Assembly: GCF_001424875.1 (NCBI RefSeq)
Contig: NZ_LMCT01000012.1
Span: 28,809 to 79,764, forward strand
Source: Kitasatospora sp. Root107
GTDB lineage: Bacteria; Actinomycetota; Actinomycetes; Streptomycetales; Streptomycetaceae
Direction of reading: 5' to 3'
DNA: 50,956 nucleotides
Shown in pieces: positions 16,255 to 23,888 of the stretch. The notes beneath the pieces are model-generated. The model was given only the letters and a program-made list of their open reading frames with translations. It was not told the DNA's origin and ran no database searches. Position 1 is the first letter of the stretch. Every line of letters begins with the position of its first letter. A program made the translations under genes and the position numbers.

Positions 16255-17361
16255 CTACGGCAGGTGGGTGCGCCCGATCCGGGTGAGCAGCCACGGCTCC
16301 ACCAGCCCCAGGCCACGGACCGGGCGGCGCCACATCGGCTGCAGGTGGAAGCGGTGCGGCCCGGCCCGTTCGGTGCTGTCCGGCTCACCGGAGGGCTCGG
16401 CGGCGCCGCTCCCCTCCAGCGCGGCCGCGAACTCGCCGTCCAGCAGCACGGCGTCCTTGGGCGCGATCGAGGTGAGCCGGCTGGCCAGGTTGACCGTGGT
16501 GCCGAAGACGTCGCCCATCCGGGAGGTCACGGTGCCGAAGGCCATGCCGACCCGCAGGGCCGGGATGTTCTCCACGTCGGCCAGCGTCTCGACCAGGCTG
16601 AGCGCGATCTCGGCGGCGGTGGCCGGGTCCTCCGAGACGTACAGGATCTCGTCACCGAGGGTCTTCACCACCCGGCCGCCGTGACCGGCGATCAGGTCGG
16701 AGCAGGTGTTCTCGAAGCTCTCCACCAGCTCGCCGAGCTCCTCCTCCTCCAGGCGGCGGGACAGCCGGGTGAAACCGACCAGATCCGCGAAACCGACCGC
16801 GAGCCGACCGCTGGTGATCTCGGTGTCCTCGGCGGCCTGCACCACCCGACCGGTGACGGCGGCGAGTTGACGCCGCCAGACGTACACCAGGAACTGCTCC
16901 AGCTCCGGCAGCAGCAACTCGACCAGCGGGTACGCCACCTCGGCCCTGGTCAGCCCGGGTTCGACGGCCTGGGTCAGGTTGTCCAGGAAGGTGTCCATCT
17001 GCCAGCCGGCCAGCCGGGCGGTGGTCTGGCCGGTGGAGCGGGCCACCTGGATCGCCATCGACTCGCTGAGCAGTCCCGACTCGACCAGACCGGCCAGTCG
17101 GCGCAGCGCGATCACGTCGCCGTCGGTGAGGGCCCGGGACTGGCCGATATCGGGGAAGCCCATCGCCCGCCAGAACCTGGTGGCCAGCTCCATCGGGACG
17201 TCGGCGGCACGGGCGGCCTGGTACGGCGTATATCTGCGCGGTGCGTCGAGGATCAGGCGCTCCAGGTCCAGCGCGACCGTCCGGCCGTCGTGGTCCTGCT
17301 CCTCGCCGCCGCCTTCGTGCTCCACCGGTACGTCCCCGTGCGGTTGCCGCACTTGCCTCAT
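16255..17361 (-). CDS. cya: Class III adenylate cyclase
   Basis: A 368-residue soluble cyclase making cAMP from ATP. An N-terminal regulatory domain (about 35-175) resembles the pH-sensing domain of Rv1264-type mycobacterial cyclases (MGFPDIGQSRALTDGD, LLPELEQFLVYVWRRQL). The catalytic domain (about 188-345) shows the first metal Asp in GFADLVGFTRLSRR, the second in VKTLGDEILYV, and FGTTVNLASRL near the transition-state residues. The first 30 residues are acidic and low-complexity. The start is the ATG at 17361. The downstream neighbour on the same strand is the cyclic-di-GMP gene, so two nucleotide second-messenger enzymes lie side by side. Confidence 0.92.
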   Translation of the reverse strand: MRQVRQPHGDVPVEHEGGGEEQDHDGRTVALDLERLILDAPRRYTPYQAARAADVPMELATRFWRAMGFPDIGQSRALTDGDVIALRRLAGLVESGLLSESMAIQVARSTGQTTARLAGWQMDTFLDNLTQAVEPGLTRAEVAYPLVELLLPELEQFLVYVWRRQLAAVTGRVVQAAEDTEITSGRLAVGFADLVGFTRLSRRLEEEELGELVESFENTCSDLIAGHGGRVVKTLGDEILYVSEDPATAAEIALSLVETLADVENIPALRVGMAFGTVTSRMGDVFGTTVNLASRLTSIAPKDAVLLDGEFAAALEGSGAAEPSGEPDSTERAGPHRFHLQPMWRRPVRGLGLVEPWLLTRIGRTHLP

Positions 17362-17386
17362 GTCCTGCCTGTCCAGGGGCGCCGAC

Positions 17387-17405
17387 CACCACGCGGGTAG
17401 TGGTG
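17387..17405. promoter_or_regulatory. Inverted repeat upstream of the adenylate cyclase
   Basis: CACCAC and GTGGTG arms with a 7-nt centre, 26-44 bp before the cyclase start codon. The position fits an operator or a 5'-leader hairpin; no known factor is assigned. Confidence 0.3.
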
Positions 17406-17476
17406 CGCCTCACACCGCTGCCAGGTGGAATCGTCGCACGGAATCCCGCGATCCGGGGCATCCGCCGGAGAGCCGA

Positions 17477-17510
17477 CCGGCTCGTGGACAACGCCGTGTC
17501 CACGAGCCGG
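17477..17510 (-). terminator. Terminator after birA
   Basis: A perfect 14-bp stem (CCGGCTCGTGGACA and its complement) with a 6-nt loop starts 6 bp beyond the birA stop. It lacks a clear T-tract, as is common in Streptomyces. It separates birA from the adenylate cyclase transcript. Confidence 0.75.
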
Positions 17511-17516
17511 ACGGTT

Positions 17517-18410
17517 TCAGGCCTGCTGCGGCCGTACGTGCACGACATCCCCGGCGGCCACCGGGTGGCGGGTGCCGTCGGCCGTCCTGACCACCAGTCT
17601 GCCGTCCCCGTCGATCGCCACCGCCTCGCCCAACAGCTCGCGGTCGCCCGGCAGTTGGACCTTCACCGGACGGCCCAGGGTGGTGCACCTGGCGGTGTAC
17701 GCGGGCAGCAGCCCACTGGCCTTCGGGTCACCCGCAGCCGCCACCCACTCGCCGTACAGCTCGGCGAACTCGCGCAGCAGCGAGCGCAGCAGGGTCTCCC
17801 GGTCGGTCACCTCGGCCCCGGCCAGGGCCAGCGAGGTGGCCGTGGGCACCGGCAGCTCGTCCTCGCGCAGCGAGATGTTGACGCCGAGTCCGACCACCAC
17901 CGCGCCGTCGCTCAGCTCGGTCAGGATGCCGCCGAGCTTGCGCTCGGCGCCGCCGACCGTGACCTGGAGGTCGTTCGGCCACTTCAGGCCGGTGTCCAGC
18001 CCGGCGACCCGGCTCAGGGTGGCCGCGGCCGCCACCCCGACCAGGATCGGCAGCCAGCCGTACCGCTCCATCGGGACGTCCTTCGGCCGCAGCAGCAGCG
18101 AGAGGAAGAGGCCGGAGCGCGCGGGCGCCGACCACTGCCGCTCCAGCCGGCCCCGGCCGGCCGTCTGCTCCTCGGCCACCAGCACCGCGCCCTCGGCTGC
18201 GCCCTGCTTCGCCCGGGCCGCCAGGTCGGTGTTGGTCGAGCCGGTGCCGGCCACCACGTCCAGCGCCGTCCACAGGCTGCCGGGGGTCAGCAGGTCCCGC
18301 CGCAGCGCGGCCTGGTCGAGCGGCGGCCGCTCCAGATCGGTCCAGGGGGAGGGCCCGTCGTGGCCGAAGCCACGCAGACCACTGCGTCGGGGGCGAGGAG
18401 TCTCGGTCAC
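17517..18410 (-). CDS. birA: Biotin-[acetyl-CoA-carboxylase] ligase
   Basis: A 297-residue enzyme that makes biotinyl-AMP and transfers biotin to the carboxyl-carrier lysine of acyl-CoA carboxylase alpha subunits. The catalytic LplA/BirA domain carries the biotin/ATP motif GRGRLERQW (about 85-93), the conserved KWPNDLQV and the GVGVNIS-type segment (GLGVNISL). A C-terminal SH3-like BPL_C domain follows (about 245-295). There is no N-terminal winged helix, so it is a monofunctional (class I) ligase. The GTG at 18410 has no Shine-Dalgarno sequence, but TACGCT lies 6 nt upstream, suggesting a leaderless mRNA. A likely substrate is the AccA2-type protein encoded at 23889-25664. Confidence 0.95.
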   Translation of the reverse strand: MTETPRPRRSGLRGFGHDGPSPWTDLERPPLDQAALRRDLLTPGSLWTALDVVAGTGSTNTDLAARAKQGAAEGAVLVAEEQTAGRGRLERQWSAPARSGLFLSLLLRPKDVPMERYGWLPILVGVAAAATLSRVAGLDTGLKWPNDLQVTVGGAERKLGGILTELSDGAVVVGLGVNISLREDELPVPTATSLALAGAEVTDRETLLRSLLREFAELYGEWVAAAGDPKASGLLPAYTARCTTLGRPVKVQLPGDRELLGEAVAIDGDGRLVVRTADGTRHPVAAGDVVHVRPQQA

Positions 18411-18433
18411 CGGGCCAGCGTACCGACGGCGCG

Positions 18434-18874
18434 TCAGCCGTCACTTCCGGCGCGAGCACCGAAGATGGTCCGGTCGGCCTCGGCGATCGTCAGGTCGTTG
18501 ATGCTCGCCTCCCGACGGCGCATCAGCCCGTCCTCGGCGAACTCCCACTGCTCGTTGCCGTGGCTGCGCCACCACTGGCCGGCCCGGTCGCGCCACTCGT
18601 AGGTGAACCGCACCGAGATCCGGTTGCCGGTGTACGCCCACAGCTCCTTGCGCAGCGCGTACTCCTCCTCCTTCGCCCACTTCCGGGTGAGGAACTCGAC
18701 GATCGCCTCGCGCCCGGTGAGGAACTCGTCGCGGTTGCGCCAGACCGAGTCGGGTGTGTACGCCAGCGCCACCCGCTGCGGGTCACGGGAGTTCCAGGCT
18801 TCCTCGGCCGCCCGGACCTTGGCGGCGGCACTCTCGGCGGTGAACGGCGGAAGCGGGGGACGGGCAGCGGACAT
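18434..18874 (-). CDS. NTF2-like/SnoaL-fold protein (DUF1348 type)
   Basis: A 146-residue protein of the nuclear transport factor 2-like fold. The helical start [30 protein letters not shown] and later [25 protein letters not shown] fit the DUF1348 group, widespread small proteins whose activity is not established. GAGGAT precedes the ATG at 6 nt. The gene precedes birA on the same strand by 23 bp, so the two may be transcribed together. No catalytic assignment can be made from sequence alone. Confidence 0.8.
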   Translation of the reverse strand: MSAARPPLPPFTAESAAAKVRAAEEAWNSRDPQRVALAYTPDSVWRNRDEFLTGREAIVEFLTRKWAKEEEYALRKELWAYTGNRISVRFTYEWRDRAGQWWRSHGNEQWEFAEDGLMRRREASINDLTIAEADRTIFGARAGSDG

Positions 18875-19149
18875 GACGAATCCTCACTGGTCGCACCTGA
18901 TGACCGGACAGCACTCACCCTAACCCTTTAATTGGAGAGTAGAGGTTAGAACGCCGAACCGGCCCCGTCATCGAGCCGTGAGCCGCACCATGCTGCCGCA
19001 GAAACACGCCAGGCTGCACTGTGTCGCTGGCCATAACCGGAACAGCCCCGGGCTGGCTACGCTACCCAGCGGTAGTTCGCAGCGCCGCACCTGCCCTCAC
19101 GCAGTCATGCACCCGGGAGCGGCCGATGGATTCAGGGAGAGCCGACCGG

Positions 19150-20742
19150 ATGACCGAGGCGTCGCACGACCCGCACACCACCGCCGGCAAGCTCGCCGAC
19201 CTGCGCCGCAGGATCGACGAGGCCGTGCACTCCGGCTCGGCCGCAGCCGTCGAGAAGCAGCACGCCAAGGGCAAGCTGACGGCCCGTGAGCGCGTCCAGG
19301 AGCTGCTGGACGAGGACTCCTTCGTGGAGTTCGACGAGTTCGCCAGGCACCGCTCGATCAACTTCGGCCAGGAGAAGAACCGGCCGTACGGCGACGGCGT
19401 GGTGACCGGCTACGGCACCGTGGACGGCCGTCAGATCGCGGTCTTCGCCCAGGACTTCACCGTCTTCGGCGGCTCGCTCGGCGAGGTGTTCGGCGAGAAG
19501 ATCGTCAAGGTGATGGACTTCGCGCTGAAGACCGGCTGCCCGGTGATCGGCATCAACGACTCCGGCGGCGCCCGGATCCAGGAGGGCGTGGTCTCGCTCG
19601 GCCTGTACGGCGAGATCTTCCGCCGCAACGTGCACGCCTCGGGCGTCATCCCGCAGATCTCGCTGATCATGGGCCCGTGCGCGGGCGGCGCGGTCTACTC
19701 CCCCGCGATCACCGACTTCGTGGTGATGGCCGACCAGACCTCGCACATGTTCATCACGGGCCCGGACGTGATCAAGACCGTCACCGGCGAGGACGTCGGC
19801 ATGGAGGAGCTGGGCGGCGCCCGCACCCACAACGCCAAGTCCGGCAACGCGCACTACCTCGCGGCGGACGAGAAGGAGGCGATCGAGTACGTCAAGAGCC
19901 TGCTCTCGTACCTGCCCTCCAACAACCTCTCCGAGCCGCCGGCCTTCCCCGAGGAGGCCGACCTCGAGATCAGCGACGAGGACCTCGAACTCGACACCCT
20001 GGTGCCCGACTCGGCGAACCAGCCGTACGACATGCACAAGGTGATCGAGCACATCCTCGACGACGGCGAGTTCCTGGAGACCCAGTCGCTGTACGCCGGC
20101 AACATCCTCACCGGCTTCGGCCGGGTCGAGGGCCACCCGGTCGGCATCGTCGGCAACCAGCCGATGGACCTGGCCGGCTGCCTGGACATCAACGCCAGCG
20201 AGAAGGCCGCCCGGTTCATCCGGACCTGCGACGCCTTCAACATCCCGGTGATCACCTTCGTGGACGTCCCCGGCTTCCTGCCCGGCACCGAGCAGGAGTG
20301 GAACGGCATCATCCGGCGCGGCGCCAAGCTGATCTACGCGTACGCCGAGGCGACCGTCCCGATGATCACCGTGATCACCCGGAAGGCCTTCGGCGGCGCG
20401 TACGACGTGATGGGCTCCAAGCACCTCGGCGCCGACCTCAACCTGGCCTGGCCGACCGCGCAGATCGCCGTAATGGGCGCCCAGGGCGCCGCGAACATCG
20501 TCTACCGCCGCGAACTGACCGAGGCCGCCAAGGCCGGCGCGGACGTCGACGCCCGCCGCGCCGAGCTGGTCGCCGAGTACGAGGACACCCTGCTCAACCC
20601 GTACCTGGCCGCCGAGCGCGGCTACGTGGACGCGGTGATCGCGCCGAGCGAGACCCGGCGGCACATCGTCCGGGGGCTGCGGGCGCTGCGCGGCAAGCGC
20701 GAGGTCCTGCCGCCGAAGAAGCACGGCAACATTCCGCTCTAG
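19150..20742 (+). CDS. pccB: Acyl-CoA (propionyl-CoA) carboxylase beta subunit
   Basis: A 530-residue carboxyltransferase subunit. It moves CO2 from carboxybiotin to acetyl- or propionyl-CoA, giving malonyl- or methylmalonyl-CoA for fatty-acid and polyketide synthesis. N- and C-terminal crotonase-like carboxyltransferase domains are complete ([19 protein letters not shown], the oxyanion [12 protein letters not shown], then [12 protein letters not shown] and [15 protein letters not shown]). The ATG at 19150 gives the length I recall for S. coelicolor PccB and follows GGGAGAG; the in-frame ATG at 19126 is an alternative. The acyl-CoA preference set by a single residue (Asp in PccB) was not verified. 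It precedes the epsilon subunit by 25 bp. Confidence 0.95.
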   Translation: MTEASHDPHTTAGKLADLRRRIDEAVHSGSAAAVEKQHAKGKLTARERVQELLDEDSFVEFDEFARHRSINFGQEKNRPYGDGVVTGYGTVDGRQIAVFAQDFTVFGGSLGEVFGEKIVKVMDFALKTGCPVIGINDSGGARIQEGVVSLGLYGEIFRRNVHASGVIPQISLIMGPCAGGAVYSPAITDFVVMADQTSHMFITGPDVIKTVTGEDVGMEELGGARTHNAKSGNAHYLAADEKEAIEYVKSLLSYLPSNNLSEPPAFPEEADLEISDEDLELDTLVPDSANQPYDMHKVIEHILDDGEFLETQSLYAGNILTGFGRVEGHPVGIVGNQPMDLAGCLDINASEKAARFIRTCDAFNIPVITFVDVPGFLPGTEQEWNGIIRRGAKLIYAYAEATVPMITVITRKAFGGAYDVMGSKHLGADLNLAWPTAQIAVMGAQGAANIVYRRELTEAAKAGADVDARRAELVAEYEDTLLNPYLAAERGYVDAVIAPSETRRHIVRGLRALRGKREVLPPKKHGNIPL

Positions 20743-20767
20743 GCGTTCACGGGGAGATGATTGAGCT

Positions 20768-20914
20768 ATGACTCCGATTCAGGTGCTGCACGGGCAGCCG
20801 ACCCCTGAGGAGCTGGCCACCGTCCTGGCGGTGGTCTCAGCCCGGGCCGCCGCCGCACAGGCCGCCGACCCGCTGCCGGGCGCCGAGAAGCTGCTCACCG
20901 AGCACCACCCGTGA
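20768..20914 (+). CDS. pccE: Acyl-CoA carboxylase epsilon subunit
   Basis: A 48-residue protein: MTPIQVLHGQPTPEELATVL..., then an alanine-rich helix and a short acidic tail. The pattern G-x-P-T-x-E-E-L-A near the N-terminus is the hallmark of actinobacterial epsilon subunits, which bridge alpha and beta subunits and stimulate the complex. It starts 25 bp after the beta-subunit stop, preceded by GGGGAGA, and is surely co-transcribed with it. The symbol follows S. coelicolor PccE usage. Confidence 0.88.
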   Translation: MTPIQVLHGQPTPEELATVLAVVSARAAAAQAADPLPGAEKLLTEHHP

Positions 20915-20947
20915 ACGTCTGGCGCACGTCCGGATGGGCAGGCTGAG

Positions 20948-20965
20948 TTGAGTATCCGTACTCAA
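20948..20965. promoter_or_regulatory. Perfect inverted repeat before the tiny membrane protein
   Basis: TTGAGTA and TACTCAA arms around TCCG, 34 bp upstream of the GTG at 21000 and 34 bp past the epsilon-subunit stop. An 18-bp dyad of this form suggests a dimeric regulator site. No factor is assigned. Confidence 0.45.
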
Positions 20966-20999
20966 GCGTTCCGGGCGGTCGGCAGCGCACCCTGAGAAG

Positions 21000-21125
21000 G
21001 TGCTCTGGTCAGACCCCCGGGACGAACCGTCGGCCGAGGCCCGTCGCGTACAGCGGATGCTGCGACGGGCCGGTCCGGTACTGGCTGCGCTCGCGCTGCT
21101 GCTGGCGGTCCTCCTGATGCTCTGA
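21000..21125 (+). CDS. mmpB: Tiny membrane protein, MmpB-like
   Basis: A 41-residue product from the GTG at 21000. It has a polar head beginning VLWSDPRDEPSAEARRVQRM, then a basic patch (LRRAG) and one hydrophobic helix (PVLAALALLLAVLLML) that runs to the stop. The LWSDP-x-x-EP start matches, from memory, the very short Streptomyces family annotated as morphogenic membrane protein MmpB. The ribosome site (GAGAAG directly abutting GTG) is poor, so initiation is uncertain. Its place after pccE and before maf, behind a strong dyad, supports a real gene. The name is tentative. Confidence 0.6.
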   Translation: MLWSDPRDEPSAEARRVQRMLRRAGPVLAALALLLAVLLML

Positions 21126-21154
21126 TCCCGCCCAGCTGCTCAGCCAGGGACTAC

Positions 21155-21272
21155 CCAGGGGCTCGGGGCTCTGCTGATGTGCGGCTCCGCCGCGTGGGCG
21201 ACGCCAACCTCGCACAAGGTGATCCCTGCGTACATGGTCAGGCACTTTCGCTTTTCACCCCGAGCCCCCTGG
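21155..21272. repeat. Dispersed ~118-bp element, copy A
   Basis: The ends are CCAGGGGCTCGGGG and its near-complement CCCCGAGCCCCCTGG. The inner core contains AAGGTGATCCCTGCGTACAT followed by GGTCAGGCACTTTCGC. The reverse complement of 25693-25810 contains the same core with a few changes (AAGGTCACCCGTGCGTGCGT, then an identical GGTCAGGCACTTTCGC). The element ends 13 bp before the maf start codon. It could be a MITE-like repeat, a structured RNA or a terminator; it encodes no protein that I can see. Confidence 0.7.
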
Positions 21273-21285
21273 CTAAGGTGAGCGC

Positions 21286-21882
21286 ATGAGCAACCGCACC
21301 CTCGTCCTCGCCTCCGCCTCCCCCGCCCGCCTCGGGCTGCTGCGCCAGGCGGGCCTCGACCCGCAGGTGATCGTGAGCGGGGTGGACGAGGACGCGATCA
21401 CCGCGTCGACCCCCGCCGAGCTCGCCCTGGTGCTGGCCGAGGCCAAGGCCCGTGCAGTGGCAGGCGAGTTGACCGGCGGTCAGCTGGTGATCGGCTGCGA
21501 CTCGGTGCTCGAGCTGGACGGCCGGGCGCTCGGCAAGCCCACCGACCCGGCCGACGCGCTGGCCCGCTGGCAGGCGATGCGCGGCCGCGAGGGCGTGCTG
21601 CAGACCGGCCACTGCGTGATCGACACCGCCACCGGCAAGGAGTCCTCGGCGACCGCCTCCACCACCGTCCGGTTCGGCACCCCGGACGACGCCGAGCTCG
21701 CCGCCTACATCGCCTCGGGCGAACCCCTGCACGTGGCAGGGGCGTTCACCCTGGACGGCCGCTCGGCACCGTTCATCGACGGCATCGACGGTGACCCGGG
21801 CAACGTGATCGGCCTCTCGCTGCCGCTGCTGCGACGGCTGCTCGCCGACCTCGACGTCCGGATCACCGACCTCTGGAGCTAA
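21286..21882 (+). CDS. maf: Maf-family nucleoside triphosphate pyrophosphatase
   Basis: A 198-residue house-cleaning enzyme that hydrolyses non-canonical or excess (d)NTPs to monophosphates and pyrophosphate. Family motifs are in place: the N-terminal [16 protein letters not shown] phosphate-binding start, the metal/catalytic [11 protein letters not shown]-x-D-x-x-x-A (GKPTDPADA) and the C-terminal [19 protein letters not shown]. The ATG at 21286 is preceded by AAGGTGAG, which could act as a Shine-Dalgarno sequence. The same stretch contains TAAGGT 6 nt before ATG, a possible -10. Copy A of the dispersed element lies immediately upstream and may carry its promoter. Confidence 0.94.
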   Translation: MSNRTLVLASASPARLGLLRQAGLDPQVIVSGVDEDAITASTPAELALVLAEAKARAVAGELTGGQLVIGCDSVLELDGRALGKPTDPADALARWQAMRGREGVLQTGHCVIDTATGKESSATASTTVRFGTPDDAELAAYIASGEPLHVAGAFTLDGRSAPFIDGIDGDPGNVIGLSLPLLRRLLADLDVRITDLWS

Positions 21883-21893
21883 GACCGACCGGT

Positions 21894-22640
21894 CTAACCG
21901 CTCGGCGCGTTCTTCGCCAGGAAGGCGAGCAGGTCGGCCTTGGCGGTGCCCTGCGGCAGCAGCCGGGCGCCGTGGCTGGCGCCCTGGTAGATCTTCAGCT
22001 CCTTGACCGGGGCGGTGGCGGCCTTCGCCAGTTCGGCGGCGTTCTCGGCGAACGGCTGGTCGTTCTCCTGGGCGGCGATGAACAGCGGTGCACTGATCCT
22101 GGCGATCGCCTCCACCCCGTTCCAACTGCCGAAGCTGGTGGGCGAGCTGAGCGTGACCACGGCTGCCACCGGGAGCGACCCACCGGGGGTCGCGGCCGCG
22201 GCCAGCGAGCCGGTACCGCCCTTCGAGGCGCCCACCAGGACCACCTTCTCGACGCCCTTCCCCTTGAGGTACTTGGCCGCCGCCTCGATGTCCTGCGGCA
22301 GGTCACCGGCCGAGGTGTAGGCCAGCGTCGCGTAGCCGGCCCTGGTGAAGTCCTCGACGAACGGGATCCAGTCGCAGAGCGTGGCCCCGTTCTCGTGCGA
22401 GAACACCACCGCGACCTTGGCCTTGCCCGGATCCGAGTCCTGGTAGTAGGCGTCCCGCTTCGCCACGCTGTCGAGCGCGAACAAGCCCTTGTCGGCCCTG
22501 GCCTGCTCCAGGCAGCCGTACCCGGGAGCACCGGCACTGGGCGCGGCCTTGGCCGGGCCCTCGCCGTCGCTACCGCAGCCCGCGAGCAGCAGGACGGCGG
22601 CCAGCGCGCCGAGCGCGGGCATGACCGTACGAATCTTCAT
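21894..22640 (-). CDS. Lipoprotein alpha/beta-hydrolase
   Basis: A 248-residue lipoprotein. The signal peptide ends in a lipobox LLAGC (lipidated Cys about 22). The rest is an alpha/beta-hydrolase fold: an N-terminal strand VAVVFSHENGATLCDW, the nucleophile elbow GASKGG, a candidate acid in IAAQENDQPF and the catalytic His in GASHGARLLP. It would act outside the cell, tethered to the membrane; substrate unknown. Start ATG at 22640 behind GGGGGAG. It is convergent with maf: the stops are 11 bp apart and the small dyad AGACCG-AC-CGGTCT lies between them. Confidence 0.85.
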   Translation of the reverse strand: MKIRTVMPALGALAAVLLLAGCGSDGEGPAKAAPSAGAPGYGCLEQARADKGLFALDSVAKRDAYYQDSDPGKAKVAVVFSHENGATLCDWIPFVEDFTRAGYATLAYTSAGDLPQDIEAAAKYLKGKGVEKVVLVGASKGGTGSLAAAATPGGSLPVAAVVTLSSPTSFGSWNGVEAIARISAPLFIAAQENDQPFAENAAELAKAATAPVKELKIYQGASHGARLLPQGTAKADLLAFLAKNAPSG

Positions 22641-22909
22641 CTCTTCGACTCCCCCGTCGAGTTGACGACGGGCACCGGGCGGCGACCGTCGGCCGAAACG
22701 CTAGGGATCAGTGGGAATCCTCGTCAATGGTCCAGACCATCACGGTTGGACACCGGTCGAACCGGATCCTCCGCCTCCGCTTCGGGCGTGCTGATCCGGA
22801 CAGATCCTGGCCCGTACATCTGTTGCCCTGAGCCACCCTCGCCGGGTGGGCCCGGCCGCTAGGCTGGCGCGGTCGCCGGATCGGGAAGGAACCAGGAAGG
22901 GACAGCGCG

Positions 22910-23638
22910 ATGATCGACAGCCTGCTCAACCTGGTGCTCGGCCTGCTGGCCAGTGCCATCAGCGCCGGCCTCGGCTGGCTCGCCCCCACCCTGCGCCGAC
23001 GCCGGAGGCTCGGCCGGGTCCGGGAGTTCTTCGGCATGCCCGGCGGCACCGAGTGCCTGCTGGTGGTGAACCGGCATACCGCGGCGACGAGTTCGAAGAG
23101 CGTCTCGCGCAACGACGTGTACGCGCTGATGGAGTTGGCCGCGCTGGTCAAGGAGTGCGGCGCGCAGGCCGACGTCGTCGCGCACGACCAGGTCCGCCAA
23201 GGGCTGGGCGGGAAGGCCGAGTTCTGCCTCGGCGGCCCGGAGAGCAACGAGCGGACCGCCGCCCACCTGCGCAACTGGCTGCCCGGGGTGAACTTCGCCG
23301 CGGAGCCCGGACAGCACTACGCCAGCACCATCGCGGCGGGTGACGAGACCTTCCGCTACGACTCCGCCGACGGCGTGGCGCAGGCGTACGTCCTGCTGGC
23401 CCGGGTGCACGCCGGCGCCGGCAGCCGCCCGGTCTTCCTGATAGCCGGCCAGACCGCGACCTCCAACCACGCGGCGGTCCGCTACCTGACCTCCCGTCAC
23501 CGGCAACTGGCCCACCGGCACGGCCGGGACGGCGCCTTCGCCCTGATGCTCCGCGTGGTCAACCCGGAGGCGTACGGACCCGATGTGGTCGAACTCGCCT
23601 CCGACATCACGGCCAAAGCGTTCGCGGCGGCCGGATGA
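22910..23638 (+). CDS. Conserved hypothetical protein with N-terminal membrane anchor
   Basis: A 242-residue protein of unknown function. A hydrophobic N-terminus (residues 2-27, LLNLVLGLLASAISAGLGWL) followed by RRRRR suggests a signal anchor with a cytoplasmic body. The body has FFGMPGGTECLLVVNRHTA, a glycine-bearing FCLGGPESNERTAAHL and a late segment RPVFLIAGQTATSNHAAVRYL. These alternating strand-Gly-helix patterns recall a nucleotide- or ligand-binding Rossmann-like fold, but I cannot name a family. GAAGGGA precedes the ATG. It lies between the lipoprotein gene (divergent) and accA2. It is well formed, so not a shadow frame. Confidence 0.7.
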   Translation: MIDSLLNLVLGLLASAISAGLGWLAPTLRRRRRLGRVREFFGMPGGTECLLVVNRHTAATSSKSVSRNDVYALMELAALVKECGAQADVVAHDQVRQGLGGKAEFCLGGPESNERTAAHLRNWLPGVNFAAEPGQHYASTIAAGDETFRYDSADGVAQAYVLLARVHAGAGSRPVFLIAGQTATSNHAAVRYLTSRHRQLAHRHGRDGAFALMLRVVNPEAYGPDVVELASDITAKAFAAAG

Positions 23639-23888
23639 GGTGGGCGAATGAGGCGGACGGTGCAGGTGATGTGGCGAAGGCCACGGCACGCCCGGAACGC
23701 CCCGGACCGGCTTCGGGCTCGCTATAGGCCGACCGCGTAACGTCGCCACCAGCGGCGCATGCCGCTCCGTATCCGGGTGATCACGAATTCGCGTCACGCT
23801 CCGTGTGGGCAAGCTCACCACCTGGGGCTACTCGCCGGTACACCCTCGCAATCCATAAACTCAACGTGGTTCAAGAAGGGAGCCAAAC

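Noticed and set aside
14578..17400. A 940-codon + strand frame opposite the two second-messenger genes
   Set aside because: Antisense shadow with no domain motif; the reverse-strand genes have intact GGDEF and cyclase signatures.
21883..21896. AGACCG-AC-CGGTCT dyad as a strong terminator between maf and the lipoprotein gene
   Set aside because: The 6-bp stem with a 2-nt loop is too small for a confident terminator; it could be a chance palindrome around the stop codons.
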